Below are positions 51,236-59,693 of a stretch of DNA of 64,000 nucleotides, in pieces. Every line of letters begins with the position of its first letter. Position 1 is the stretch's first letter. The notes beneath the pieces were generated by a model. It was not told where the DNA came from. It saw only the letters and a program-made list of their open reading frames with translations, and did no database searches. The position numbers were made by a program, and so were the translations under genes. Source of the stretch: Bacillota bacterium (GTDB lineage: Bacteria > Bacillota > Clostridia > Acetivibrionales > DSM-1351); the NCBI GenBank assembly GCA_023416275.1, contig JAEZIB010000182.1:15637-79636 (forward strand). The letters are read 5' to 3'.

Positions 51236-52558
51236 ATGAGAATGTATGATATTATTGAAAAGAAAAGAGATGGATTTGAACTAAGTATTGAAGAGATAGA
51301 ATTTTTTATAACTGAATACTGTAATAATAGAATTCCTGATTATCAAGCATCTGCATTGCTTATGGCAATTTTTCTTAGAGGAATGAATGAAAGGGAAACG
51401 GCAGACTTGACTAATGTGATGGCCCATTCAGGTGAAATTATCGATTTGTCAGATATTCCTGGAATAAAAGTTGACAAGCATAGTACAGGTGGAGTTGGCG
51501 ACAAAACAACCCTCGTTTTAGCGCCAATAGTTGCTGCTTGCGGTATACCTGTAGCCAAAATGTCAGGCAGAGGCTTGGGGCACACAGGGGGAACTATTGA
51601 TAAATTAGAAGCAATACCGGGATTTAATACAAGCGTTTCCCGTGAAGACTTTATAAAAAATGTTACAGAAATAGGTATATCAATTGCTGGGCAGACCGGC
51701 AATTTGGCACCAGCAGATAAGAAGCTATACGCTCTTAGAGATGTGACTGCCACTGTTAATAATATTTCTCTAATCGCAAGCAGTATTATGAGCAAAAAAC
51801 TAGCTTCAGGTGCTGACAGAATTATTTTGGACGTAAAAACAGGCAGTGGAGCTTTTATGAAGACCTTGGAGGACTCAGTTAAACTAGCACAAGAAATGGT
51901 TAAAATTGGTGAGAATACAGGCAGACATACAGCTGCGATAGTAACTGATATGGACATTCCACTTGGTTATGCAGTTGGCAATTCATTAGAAATAATTGAG
52001 GCAATTGAAACATTGCAAAACAGAGGACCCAAAGATTTGATGGAGGTATCCTTTGAATTGGCTGCCAGAATGCTTGAACTTTGTGAAATGGGAACATTTG
52101 ATAAATGTATGAATATGGTTTTGGAAGCTGTTGAAAGCGGTAACGCTATTTCAAAATTTGCAGAATTAGTAGAAAGACAAGGTGGAAATAAAGATATTAT
52201 CAATGACTATAGCCTTTTTCCTCAGGCTGAATATAAGTATGATTATTTATCTCAAAAATCAGGATATATTGAATCAATGAAAACAGACACAATAGGTGTT
52301 GCTTCCTTAGAGCTTGGTGCTGGCAGAGAGACAAAGGAAAGCACTATTGATTATGCAGCAGGGATTTTGTTTAAAAAGAAAACTGGAGATAGGATAGAAA
52401 AGGGCGAAGTGATCGCTACTCTTTACACAAACAAGAAAGAAAAGCTACAGCCTGCTTGTACATTGCTGGATAAAGCTATTTGCTTCTGTGAAGAAAAACC
52501 CCAATTAAAACCGTTGATATTAGCATATATTGACAACAAATCCTCCTCTAGAAATTGA
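51236..52558 (+). CDS. pdp: Pyrimidine-nucleoside phosphorylase
   Basis: A 440-residue phosphorylase splitting thymidine or uridine with phosphate. It has MRMYDIIEKKRDGFELSIEE, the signature KHSTGGVGDKTTLVLAPIVA, MSGRGLGHTGGTIDKLEAIP, and the C-terminal domain with GVASLELGAGRETKES. Full length. AATGGAGGT precedes the ATG. Placed between xerD and dacF as in relatives. Confidence 0.95.
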   Translation: MRMYDIIEKKRDGFELSIEEIEFFITEYCNNRIPDYQASALLMAIFLRGMNERETADLTNVMAHSGEIIDLSDIPGIKVDKHSTGGVGDKTTLVLAPIVAACGIPVAKMSGRGLGHTGGTIDKLEAIPGFNTSVSREDFIKNVTEIGISIAGQTGNLAPADKKLYALRDVTATVNNISLIASSIMSKKLASGADRIILDVKTGSGAFMKTLEDSVKLAQEMVKIGENTGRHTAAIVTDMDIPLGYAVGNSLEIIEAIETLQNRGPKDLMEVSFELAARMLELCEMGTFDKCMNMVLEAVESGNAISKFAELVERQGGNKDIINDYSLFPQAEYKYDYLSQKSGYIESMKTDTIGVASLELGAGRETKESTIDYAAGILFKKKTGDRIEKGEVIATLYTNKKEKLQPACTLLDKAICFCEEKPQLKPLILAYIDNKSSSRN

Positions 52559-52683
52559 AAGGCTAAAAGATGAGCATAAAATAATTTAGCATAAACAGAA
52601 TATACCATTATGGTTTTGCATAAAAATTAACTAGGACTAAATCATATATTATGCACTATATAGTTAATATTGGAGGGACCATA

Positions 52684-53910
52684 GTGAAAAGAAATATAAT
52701 AACAGTATACATTTTAATTATGGCTATAATTCTAACTGTAATGCCTATTAATGTGTTTGCTGATTTTAATGAATCAGCTGTTGAGGCATCAGCAAAATTT
52801 GATGAAGTAGCTGTTAATAAACTGGTAGCAAAAACAAATGTTCTGGATTTAAAAGCTAAATCAGCCGTACTTATGGATGCAGCATCGGGAAAGATACTAA
52901 CTGAAAAAAATAGTCACGAGAAGTTAGCTATAGCTAGTGTTACGAAGGTTATGTCAATGCTTCTGATAATGGAAGCTGTAGATTCAGGAAAGCTATCTTT
53001 TGATGACAAGGTTACTGTTTCAGAATATGCTGCTGGAATGGGAGGCTCGCAGGCCTATATCGAGGCGGGAGAGGAATTCACTGTTACTGAAATGCTGAAG
53101 GCTTTGGCTATACATTCATCTAACGATGTAACTGTAGCACTGGCAGAAAAGGTAAGTGGAAGTGAAGAGGCTTTTGTGGCTGATATGAATAGAAAAGCCG
53201 AAGAACTGGGAATGAAGGATACTCATTTTTTAGATTGTACAGGTTTGGAAGATAATGGGTATAGCTCTGCAAATGACGTTGCGCTTATGTCAAGAGAGTT
53301 AATTGTCAAACATCCTAAGATTTTAGAATTTACAGGAATACGACATGATACCTTTAGAAATGGTACATTTAATCTGGATAATACAAACAAGTTGATTAGG
53401 TTTTATGCTAATACTGATGGTCTAAAGACAGGTTTTACAAATAAAGCTGGCTTTAATTTAACAGCAACAACAAAAAGAAATAACTTAAGGTTAATATCAG
53501 TAGTTTTAGGAGAGCCTGATTCAAATACAAGATTTGCTGAAGCTAGAAAGCTTATGGACTATGGTTTCGCAAACTATGAGGTTGTTAGTTTAGATAAAAA
53601 GGGTGAATTGGTAGGAAATATCTCAGTCAAAAAGGGCACAAGACTTATTGTTAGTGCTGCATATGGAAGTGATACAAGTGTTTTGGTGGCAAAAGGTGAA
53701 AAGGGTAAAATTGAAAAGGAAATAGTACTAACGCCTGAATTGACAGCACCAGTTGAAATTGATCAAAAGGTTGGCGATATTATTTACAAAATAGATGGTA
53801 ATGAAGTGGGAAGATTTGATTTAGTTGCAAATGAAAATGTAAGTAAAGTATCATTCTCTAAGTTGTTTACTAGATTAGTTGTTAGATGGTTTAATTTGGG
53901 GAGAGCTTAA
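52684..53910 (+). CDS. dacF: D-alanyl-D-alanine carboxypeptidase (DacF type)
   Basis: A 408-residue low-molecular-weight penicillin-binding protein. An N-terminal signal peptide (NIITVYILIMAIILTVMPIN, cleavage near VFA-D). The active-site SVTK is at 85-88, with HSSNDV (SxN) and LKTGFTN (KTG). A C-terminal beta domain and an amphipathic tail (FTRLVVRWFNLGRA) that anchors to the membrane follow. It trims peptidoglycan side chains; DacF types act in spore cortex formation. I use the GTG at 52684 after GGAGGG. The stop codon lies in the terminator loop. Confidence 0.92.
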   Translation: MKRNIITVYILIMAIILTVMPINVFADFNESAVEASAKFDEVAVNKLVAKTNVLDLKAKSAVLMDAASGKILTEKNSHEKLAIASVTKVMSMLLIMEAVDSGKLSFDDKVTVSEYAAGMGGSQAYIEAGEEFTVTEMLKALAIHSSNDVTVALAEKVSGSEEAFVADMNRKAEELGMKDTHFLDCTGLEDNGYSSANDVALMSRELIVKHPKILEFTGIRHDTFRNGTFNLDNTNKLIRFYANTDGLKTGFTNKAGFNLTATTKRNNLRLISVVLGEPDSNTRFAEARKLMDYGFANYEVVSLDKKGELVGNISVKKGTRLIVSAAYGSDTSVLVAKGEKGKIEKEIVLTPELTAPVEIDQKVGDIIYKIDGNEVGRFDLVANENVSKVSFSKLFTRLVVRWFNLGRA

Positions 53911-53925
53911 TAGCTCTCCTTTTTG
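53900..53925 (+). terminator. Terminator overlapping the dacF stop codon
   Basis: GGAGAGCT (53900-53907), loop TAAT containing the stop, AGCTCTCC (53912-53919), then TTTTT. Confidence 0.9.
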
Positions 53926-53937
53926 TACGTTATTTCT

Positions 53938-53992
53938 AACCAAACTTTCTTTTGATAATTCTCCCGCACCTACAATTTTCAGTGATAGGCTA
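53938..53992. repeat. Repeat A copy, diverged
   Basis: AACCAAACTTTC, TTGATAATTCTCCCGCACCT and ACAATTTTCAGTGAT, after dacF. Confidence 0.5.
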
Positions 53993-54125
53993 GTGTAGCT
54001 ATAATGTTGTATTTGATAGTAACATTATCCAATATGTACATTTGTGTAAGCATATTAAATTTTATACCTTAGTATAGGACATATTTTATTTCTTAATTAA
54101 GTTCAACACTTGTATTGTTAAAAAT

Positions 54126-54144
54126 TCAGCTTTGGCAAAGCTGA
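54126..54144 (-). terminator. Terminator of the site-2 protease gene
   Basis: On the minus strand, TCAGCTTTG and CAAAGCTGA form a hairpin followed by ATTTTTAA. Confidence 0.7.
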
Positions 54145-54151
54145 GTGCGCT

Positions 54152-54802
54152 CTACAAAATAAGCTTTATTAAGTTATCAAAAACAAACTTAATTATAGGG
54201 TCTAGTATTATACCTAAAGCACCCGTTATTGCTAAAAGAATAAATATGAACATTCCATATTGTTCTAAAATATTGAAAATACGATATTTCCAGGTATTAA
54301 AAAGGCTTGTAATTACATGATATCCATCCAAAGCAGGAAGTGGCAGTATATTTAATGCAAATAGTAATACGTTAATATGAGCTGAAGATAAAAGCATTAT
54401 GCTTATGTTTGCATACAACTGCTCATTTGATGAAAAAGCATTTGTATAAGTAAATATTTTCATAAGAAATATAAACGCTGTAGCTAGCAATAAATTAGTC
54501 AATGGGCCTGCAATTGAAACTAGGATGCTATCTCTTCTAAGATTCTTATAATTTCTTGGATTTGTCATTACAGGTTTAGCCCAACCAAAGCCTGCTATAA
54601 TTATCAAAATAAAGCCTACTATATCTATATGAGCTCTTGGATCTAGTGTGATTCTCCCTTGTGAGCGGGGAGTGGGATCTCCTAGTTTATCTGCCATTAA
54701 AGCATGTGCAAATTCATGCAATACAAAGCCTAAAAGAATTCCTGGTAAGGTCATTAATATACTTATCATACCATCGGGTGAAAAAATATCTCTACCAAAC
54801 AT
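54152..54802 (-). CDS. Site-2 protease family (M50) membrane protein
   Basis: A 216-residue integral membrane metalloprotease. HEFAHALMADKLGD supplies the HExxH zinc motif within the first helix. The second motif is NILPLPALDGYHV (the NPxDG-like ligand Asp). Five or so hydrophobic helices are visible. The family includes SpoIVFB-type and house-keeping 'S2P-M50-like' proteins; the substrate is unknown. It diverges from scpA across a 256-bp gap, the usual clostridial neighbourhood. GGAGG precedes the ATG on the minus strand. Confidence 0.9.
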   Translation of the reverse strand: MFGRDIFSPDGMISILMTLPGILLGFVLHEFAHALMADKLGDPTPRSQGRITLDPRAHIDIVGFILIIIAGFGWAKPVMTNPRNYKNLRRDSILVSIAGPLTNLLLATAFIFLMKIFTYTNAFSSNEQLYANISIMLLSSAHINVLLFALNILPLPALDGYHVITSLFNTWKYRIFNILEQYGMFIFILLAITGALGIILDPIIKFVFDNLIKLIL

Positions 54803-55058
54803 GAAATTTCCTCCTATTATTGATAATTAATTGTACGTCAAGTTTTTAGAAATGTCTACAGTATGCTATAAATAGTATTTGGTACAGAAAATATTATTTA
54901 ATACAAAACTAATTATTGCCGCAGATTATTGTAAACATTAATACTATTATGATAAACTAGAGTAGTTCGTTTTATTTAGTTTAATAAAAATACGAGGGGG
55001 ACAGAGTCCAAGTCTGCACATTATTTGTGTTAAGCCAATGTGTGGGCAGGATAAAAGA

Positions 55059-55862
55059 ATGGAAAGCTCTCTTACAAATGCATGTAAATTAAAACTCGAC
55101 AATTTTGAAGGTCCATTTGATTTGTTATTTCATTTGATTGAAAAAAATCAAATGGATATTTATGATATACCCATAAATGTAATTACCGATCAATATTTGG
55201 ACTATTTGTATGACTTGCAAAGTCCTGATTTAGAGATTGCCAGTGAGTTTCTTGTAATGGCTTCGACACTTTTACATATAAAGTCAAAATTGCTGTTACC
55301 GGACAAAAAGGAACAAAAGGAAGAGGAAGTAGACCCTAGAGAGGAACTTGTTAGACGATTAGTAGAATACAAGCGCTACAAAGAATTTACTACTGAATTA
55401 AAGGAAATGGAAAAAATATGGGAAAAAACAGTATATCGATTACCAGAGCCTTTAGATATACCAATAATTGAAGAGGTATTGGAAATAGATCCACAAGTTC
55501 TAATAAAACAATATATTGCAATACTTGAGAGAAATAAGAAAAAAATAAATGTAGGTGCAAAGAATATAACAAAGCTTATTGAACATGAAAAGGTATCTCT
55601 TAGAAGTAAAATAAGAGAAGTGGTTAAACACTTAATAAGTAAGACTTCATTTATATTTACAGAACTTTTTTCCTTGAAAAGCAGGTCAAAGACAGAAGTT
55701 GTTACAGGCTTTATGGCCATTCTTGAGCTTGCTAAAATGAAGAAGGTAAAAATAGTTCAAAACAAGCAATTTTCGGACATACATGTTATTAGTAATGCAG
55801 GTGGAGAAAGTGATGAATATCACTTGTATAATGATATTGAAGACAATATTAAGGAGTTTTAA
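55059..55862 (+). CDS. scpA: Segregation and condensation protein A
   Basis: A 267-residue kleisin of the SMC complex, bridging the two SMC heads. The N-terminal domain has LDNFEGPFDLLFHLIEKNQM and DIPINVITDQYLDYL; residues about 90-210 form a charged helical linker; the C-terminal winged helix ends with TGFMAILELAKMKKVKIVQ. ATG 55059 with AGGAT upstream is chosen over an in-frame start at 55038. Works with smc (5.8 kb) and scpB next door. Confidence 0.96.
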   Translation: MESSLTNACKLKLDNFEGPFDLLFHLIEKNQMDIYDIPINVITDQYLDYLYDLQSPDLEIASEFLVMASTLLHIKSKLLLPDKKEQKEEEVDPREELVRRLVEYKRYKEFTTELKEMEKIWEKTVYRLPEPLDIPIIEEVLEIDPQVLIKQYIAILERNKKKINVGAKNITKLIEHEKVSLRSKIREVVKHLISKTSFIFTELFSLKSRSKTEVVTGFMAILELAKMKKVKIVQNKQFSDIHVISNAGGESDEYHLYNDIEDNIKEF

Positions 55863-55880
55863 ATTTAGTTATCTATTTAT

Positions 55881-55994
55881 AACTCAAACTTCGCACATAA
55901 AAGTCTATTGGTGCGGTAGAATTATCAATGGTTTGTTACCGAAAGTTGAGTTAATAAATATGAATACCTACAATTTTTAGCTGGGAAATATGAA
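55881..55994. repeat. Repeat A, complete copy after scpA
   Basis: AACTCAAACTTCGCACATAA to GAAAGTTGAGTT (55941-55952), then a right half with TACCTACAATTTTTAGCTGG. This is the clearest full copy, 18 bp past the stop. Confidence 0.7.
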
Positions 55995-56035
55995 AGTATG
56001 TTTGTGAGACCACAAGCGAAAGGAAGGATAGTCAG

Positions 56036-56599
56036 ATGGAAATTAGTACTATGGAAAGCATTATTGAGAGCCTTATTTTCTCTTATGGTGATGCTTTGCC
56101 ATTAGACAAGATTTGTGAAATACTTGAATTAGACAGGAAAACAGCTCGAAACTTAATTAAAAATATGATGGACAATTATAATAAATCCAATAGAGGAATT
56201 ATTATAAGAGAATTAAATGATAAATATCAAATGTGTTCTAAACCTGATTATTTTGAGTATGTATCGAAACTTTATCAAATTAGACAAAAGCAAGCCTTAT
56301 CTCAAGCTGCTTATGAGGTGTTATCAATAATTGCATATAATCAGCCCCTTACGAAAGCAAAAATCGAACAAATACGTGGAGTTAATTCTGATAGTGCTGT
56401 TACAAGACTATTAGAAAGGAACCTCATTAGAGAGGCTGGAAAGCTGGATGCACCAGGCCGACCAAGACTTTATGAAACTACTGATGAATTTTTGAAGTGT
56501 TTTGGTTTCAAGTCCATAAGAGACTTGCCAATGCTTGATATTGAAGATTTGAGCCAGTTGAATCTAGAAGAACTTCTTGTTGAAGGAAATTCTAAATAG
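56036..56599 (+). CDS. scpB: Segregation and condensation protein B
   Basis: A 187-residue winged-helix protein that dimerises and binds ScpA. MESIIESLIFSYGDALPLDK, then QALSQAAYEVLSIIAYNQPL and TKAKIEQIRGVNSDSAVTRL are the family hallmark. It ends with FLKCFGFKSIRDLPML. ATG with GGAAGGAT upstream. The scpA-scpB gap of 173 bp contains repeat A. Confidence 0.96.
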   Translation: MEISTMESIIESLIFSYGDALPLDKICEILELDRKTARNLIKNMMDNYNKSNRGIIIRELNDKYQMCSKPDYFEYVSKLYQIRQKQALSQAAYEVLSIIAYNQPLTKAKIEQIRGVNSDSAVTRLLERNLIREAGKLDAPGRPRLYETTDEFLKCFGFKSIRDLPMLDIEDLSQLNLEELLVEGNSK

Positions 56600-56649
56600 G
56601 GTTAAATAATATTGAAATGTACATGATTTAAATGTAAATAAAGTGTCAA

Positions 56650-56693
56650 AAATAACCAAGAGGTGATTTCTCTTTTGGTTATTTTTTTTGTGT
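56650..56693 (+). terminator. scpB terminator overlapping the next gene's start
   Basis: AATAACCAAGAG (56651-56662) pairs with CTCTTTTGGTTATT, followed by eight T. The AGGTGA SD and possible start codons of the DUF2953 gene lie in the same hairpin. Confidence 0.75.
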
Positions 56694-57301
56694 GTTTATC
56701 GATTATTTTAATACTTATATTTATTTCTCAGTACAAGTTTACAATTGGTGTGTCATTTTCAATGGAAAACTTAGCATGTACTGTCTTTATAACTATATAC
56801 TTTTTTGGAGACAAGTTAAAAAAAAAGATTGCTGTTTATCCTAGAAATAAAAAGAAGACGAAAAAAATAGATAAAAAATATCCTAAAAATAAAAAAGATT
56901 TTAAATGGATTACAAGGAGTATTTATAAAATAGCAGAAATTTTGGAAGATTTCAAAAGAAGAATTATATTAGAAGAATTAAGATTTTATTTAAAAGAAGG
57001 CACAGGCAATGCCTTCAATACAGCAATATTATATGGTGTGATTTGGAATTTGTTCGGAATATTACAAGCAATTATTCTAAATAAATTTGTTGTTAGAAAT
57101 AAGGACATAAAAATAGAAACAGATTTCAGTAAAAAAGTTTGGAATTTAAACTTCAATTGCATATTTAGTATTAAAATTGTAAACATTATACTTATGTGTA
57201 AAGAAATATTAATATATTGTTTAAAAAATAGAAAAGGTGGTGAGGCTGATGTCAGACCATCCAATAGAAGGTCTAATGACTACAGCAATGCAAAGTATTA
57301 A
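56663..57301 (+). CDS. DUF2953 membrane-anchored protein
   Basis: A protein of about 210 residues with an N-terminal membrane helix (VIFFVCLSIILILIFISQYK), a basic low-complexity stretch (NKKKTKKIDKKYPKNKKD) and a C-terminal region ending WNLNFNCIFSIKIVNIILM, typical of DUF2953. It is usually encoded just before ytfJ/gerW in spore formers. Function unknown. The start is uncertain: GTG 56663 sits in the SD; TTG 56675 is spaced 8 nt from AGGTGA and may be the true start. It overlaps gerW by 53 bp. Confidence 0.75.
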   Translation: MISLLVIFFVCLSIILILIFISQYKFTIGVSFSMENLACTVFITIYFFGDKLKKKIAVYPRNKKKTKKIDKKYPKNKKDFKWITRSIYKIAEILEDFKRRIILEELRFYLKEGTGNAFNTAILYGVIWNLFGILQAIILNKFVVRNKDIKIETDFSKKVWNLNFNCIFSIKIVNIILMCKEILIYCLKNRKGGEADVRPSNRRSNDYSNAKY

Positions 57302-57716
57302 GGAAATGGTGGATGTAAATACTATTGTTGGAGATGCTGTTCAGGCACCAGACGGAACAGTAATAATTCCTATATCTAAAGTATGCTTTGGGTTTGCAGC
57401 TGGAGGTGGTGATTATGGACAGCAATCTACTGGAAATAATTCAGATTCAGAAGGCGGAAGCAAATTACCCTTTGCAGGTGGCAGTGGAGCAGGAGTTTCC
57501 ATTAATCCTGTAGCATTTATGGTATGCGGTGAAAATCATGTTAAGCTACTCCCTGTAGATATAAATACATCAGTAGACAAAGTACTAGATTTAATGCCGG
57601 GAATAATTGATAAAATTAATGGGGCATTAAATTCAAAGTTATCAAATAAGAAAGAGCATAGTAATAAAAAGAAGAATAAGGATGATGATAAGGATAAAGA
57701 GGAGGAGGATGAATAG
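57249..57716 (+). CDS. gerW: GerW family sporulation protein (YtfJ)
   Basis: A 155-residue protein: MSDHPIEGLMTTAMQSIKEM, then VNTIVGDAVQAPDGTVIIPI and SKVCFGFAAGGGDYG, the YtfJ/GerW signature. A Gly/Ser-rich segment and VNPVAFMV follow, then KLLPVDI and a charged Lys/Asp/Glu tail. In Bacillus it is a forespore protein needed for germination. ATG 57249 has AAAGGTGGTGAGG upstream; its start lies inside the DUF2953 gene, implying coupling. Confidence 0.93.
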   Translation: MSDHPIEGLMTTAMQSIKEMVDVNTIVGDAVQAPDGTVIIPISKVCFGFAAGGGDYGQQSTGNNSDSEGGSKLPFAGGSGAGVSINPVAFMVCGENHVKLLPVDINTSVDKVLDLMPGIIDKINGALNSKLSNKKEHSNKKKNKDDDKDKEEEDE

Positions 57717-58043
57717 AATAAGCTAATAGAGGTTTTGCAAAACAAGAAAACTATATACATCTACGAGTTAACTGCTTAAATAATGCTCCCGTACAGTATA
57801 TATCTATGGGTTGCTCCCGTTATTGATGCTGAAATATTTGTTCTTACCTACTATTTTTAGCTCTATTTAAACCTAGCTTCTCCATTGATATATACTGCTA
57901 CTGCTTACTATTTCATGCAATAAGTCATCTTATACAGAAATTGTTGTTTAGTAACAGCCCCTCAATTTTAACTTGTTATTGACTCTGGTGATAATGAATA
58001 ATAAAATACATGTAAAGTATTTAGAAAAAAAGGATGACATAAA
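57717..58043. promoter_or_regulatory. Intergenic region with rluB promoter
   Basis: TTGACT (57979-57984) and TAAAAT (58002-58007) with a 17-bp spacer precede rluB. I see no gene or strong hairpin in the rest of this gap. Confidence 0.5.
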
Positions 58044-58751
58044 ATGGAAGAAATGAGATTGCAGAAGTTTTTAGCCCACGCTGGTGTTGCCTCAAGGAGA
58101 ATGGCTGAAACTTATATAAAGCAGGGAAGAGTTACCGTAAATGACAAGATAATAACTGATATGGGTGTTGTTGTAACAAGTGCAGATAGGGTTACTGTGG
58201 ACGAAAAACTAGTAGAGTGTGAAGAAGAGAAAATATATATTGTGCTACACAAACCTACAGGATATGTTTCAAGTGCAAAAGATCAATTTGGAAGGCAAAC
58301 AGTTTTAGACCTTGTAAGTGATATAAATAGCCGCTTGTATCCTGTTGGCAGGCTTGATTACGATACGTCGGGGCTTATATTATTAACAAATGATGGGGAT
58401 TTTACATATAAATTAACTCATCCTAAGCATGAGATTAATAAGGTTTATGAAGCATTAATTACAGGTGTTCCACAAAAAAATGAAATAGAAATGTTTGAAA
58501 AGGGGCTTGAAATTGAGGACTATGTAACTTCACACGCAAAAATACATATTAAAAATGTCATAGGAAATAGAGCGCTGGTGCATATAACAATCCATGAAGG
58601 CAAAAACAGACAGGTTAGAAAAATGTGTGAAGCTATAGGCCATAATGTTCTTACCTTAAAGAGAATTTCAATAGGACCTATAGCTCTTGGTGATTTACCA
58701 GAAGGAAAATGGAGAAAGCTCACAGCTTTAGAATTAAAAAGTATATATTAA
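58044..58751 (+). CDS. rluB: 23S rRNA pseudouridine synthase RluB-type
   Basis: A 235-residue RsuA/RluB/E/F-family pseudouridine synthase. The N-terminal S4 domain (MRLQKFLAHAGVASRRMAET) binds RNA. The catalytic motif is YPVGRLDYDTSGLILLTNDG with the Asp nucleophile in GRLDYDT. The C-terminus has EGKNRQVRKMCEAIGH. The family acts on 23S rRNA in the peptidyl transferase centre. ATG with AAAGGATG. Its end overlaps the convergent DUF5362 gene by 4 bp. Confidence 0.93.
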   Translation: MEEMRLQKFLAHAGVASRRMAETYIKQGRVTVNDKIITDMGVVVTSADRVTVDEKLVECEEEKIYIVLHKPTGYVSSAKDQFGRQTVLDLVSDINSRLYPVGRLDYDTSGLILLTNDGDFTYKLTHPKHEINKVYEALITGVPQKNEIEMFEKGLEIEDYVTSHAKIHIKNVIGNRALVHITIHEGKNRQVRKMCEAIGHNVLTLKRISIGPIALGDLPEGKWRKLTALELKSIY

Positions 58752-59242
58752 TAAAAATCATAAATTCTGTTTGAACTATATACAATTAAAAATATTATAA
58801 ATATGAAATAAATTACCGATAAAACTATACCAACAATGGTTAATATGCCTTGTATTTTAAAGTATTTATTCAAGGATGTAAATACTTCATTAAGAACATG
58901 GGGATTATTACTCTGTTTGTAGTTTTTTATGTTGTCAGAACCTTTATTAAGTGCTATTCCTGAAAAAATCAAAGGTACTCCTAAAGCTGCAGTTATAATA
59001 CCTATGCACGAAATTGCACCCATAATAATGGTATATATGCCCATGAATTTCATCCAACCCGACAGGCTGTCAATCATTGAGTTCATAATAAAATTATTTT
59101 GTGGAATACCATTTGCGTCATAATAATATTGTTGATTCATATTATACTGTTGATGGTTTGAATTATATAACCCCTGTTCATTTATATTTCCTTCAGTATC
59201 ATTGTTTTGCATGGGATTATTTGCATCATATTGATTGTCCAT
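58748..59242 (-). CDS. DUF5362-like membrane protein
   Basis: A 164-residue protein. The N-terminal third (MDNQYDANNPMQNNDTEGN...) is Asn/Gln/Tyr-rich and low complexity. Two membrane segments follow (FMGIYTIIMGAISCIGIITA and ILTIVGIVLSVIYFIFIIFL), separated by a loop with LNKGSDNIKNY. This is the DUF5362 pattern; function unknown. A good SD (AAGGAGTG) supports expression. It is convergent with rluB. Confidence 0.75.
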   Translation of the reverse strand: MDNQYDANNPMQNNDTEGNINEQGLYNSNHQQYNMNQQYYYDANGIPQNNFIMNSMIDSLSGWMKFMGIYTIIMGAISCIGIITAALGVPLIFSGIALNKGSDNIKNYKQSNNPHVLNEVFTSLNKYFKIQGILTIVGIVLSVIYFIFIIFLIVYSSNRIYDFY

Positions 59243-59341
59243 TTTTACACTCCTTAAAAATTGATTTATAAATATTATAAGTAGATTATAGCATTAGTAA
59301 CCCTGTTATAAAAGAAAATTATTATCATTATTTGTATTACA

Positions 59342-59400
59342 TTCTCAACTTTCCCACATAAAAGTCTATTTGTGCGGAATACTTTTTAATGGTATGTTGC
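59342..59400. repeat. Repeat A, left-half copy
   Basis: TTCTCAACTTTCCCACATAA, AAGTCTATTTGTGCGG and ATGGTATGTTGC. It lies in the 59243-59693 gap, which otherwise holds a promoter. Confidence 0.6.
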
Positions 59401-59586
59401 TCAAAATAAGAATGGTTTAACTCCAGTTAATTCATACAATTATTTCTAAACCAACTGTTCATTGATAAGTATGAATACCCAAAAAATATTGTTTATGAAT
59501 TTGCGAGATTATGTTCTGTTATATTTTTTTGTCACTTTATGAGCGGTTGAGTCTATTTAAATAGAAATCATTTATTTAAATCAGCC

Positions 59587-59616
59587 TTGACACTGCATAA
59601 GGACATAATATATAAT
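59587..59616 (+). promoter_or_regulatory. Promoter of the carboxyl-transferase operon
   Basis: TTGACA (59587-59592) and TATAAT (59611-59616) separated by 18 bp, 78 bp before the start codon. Near consensus. Confidence 0.75.
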
Positions 59617-59693
59617 AATTATTACTAGGTAATAATAACTAATAATAAAAATATAAGTAAAGAAAATAATTTTCTTAAAGAGGTGATTTGCAT

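Noticed and set aside
51343..51957. 204-residue minus-strand frame opposite pdp
   Set aside because: The plus strand carries clear phosphorylase motifs across the same span; the antisense frame has no SD or recognisable motif.
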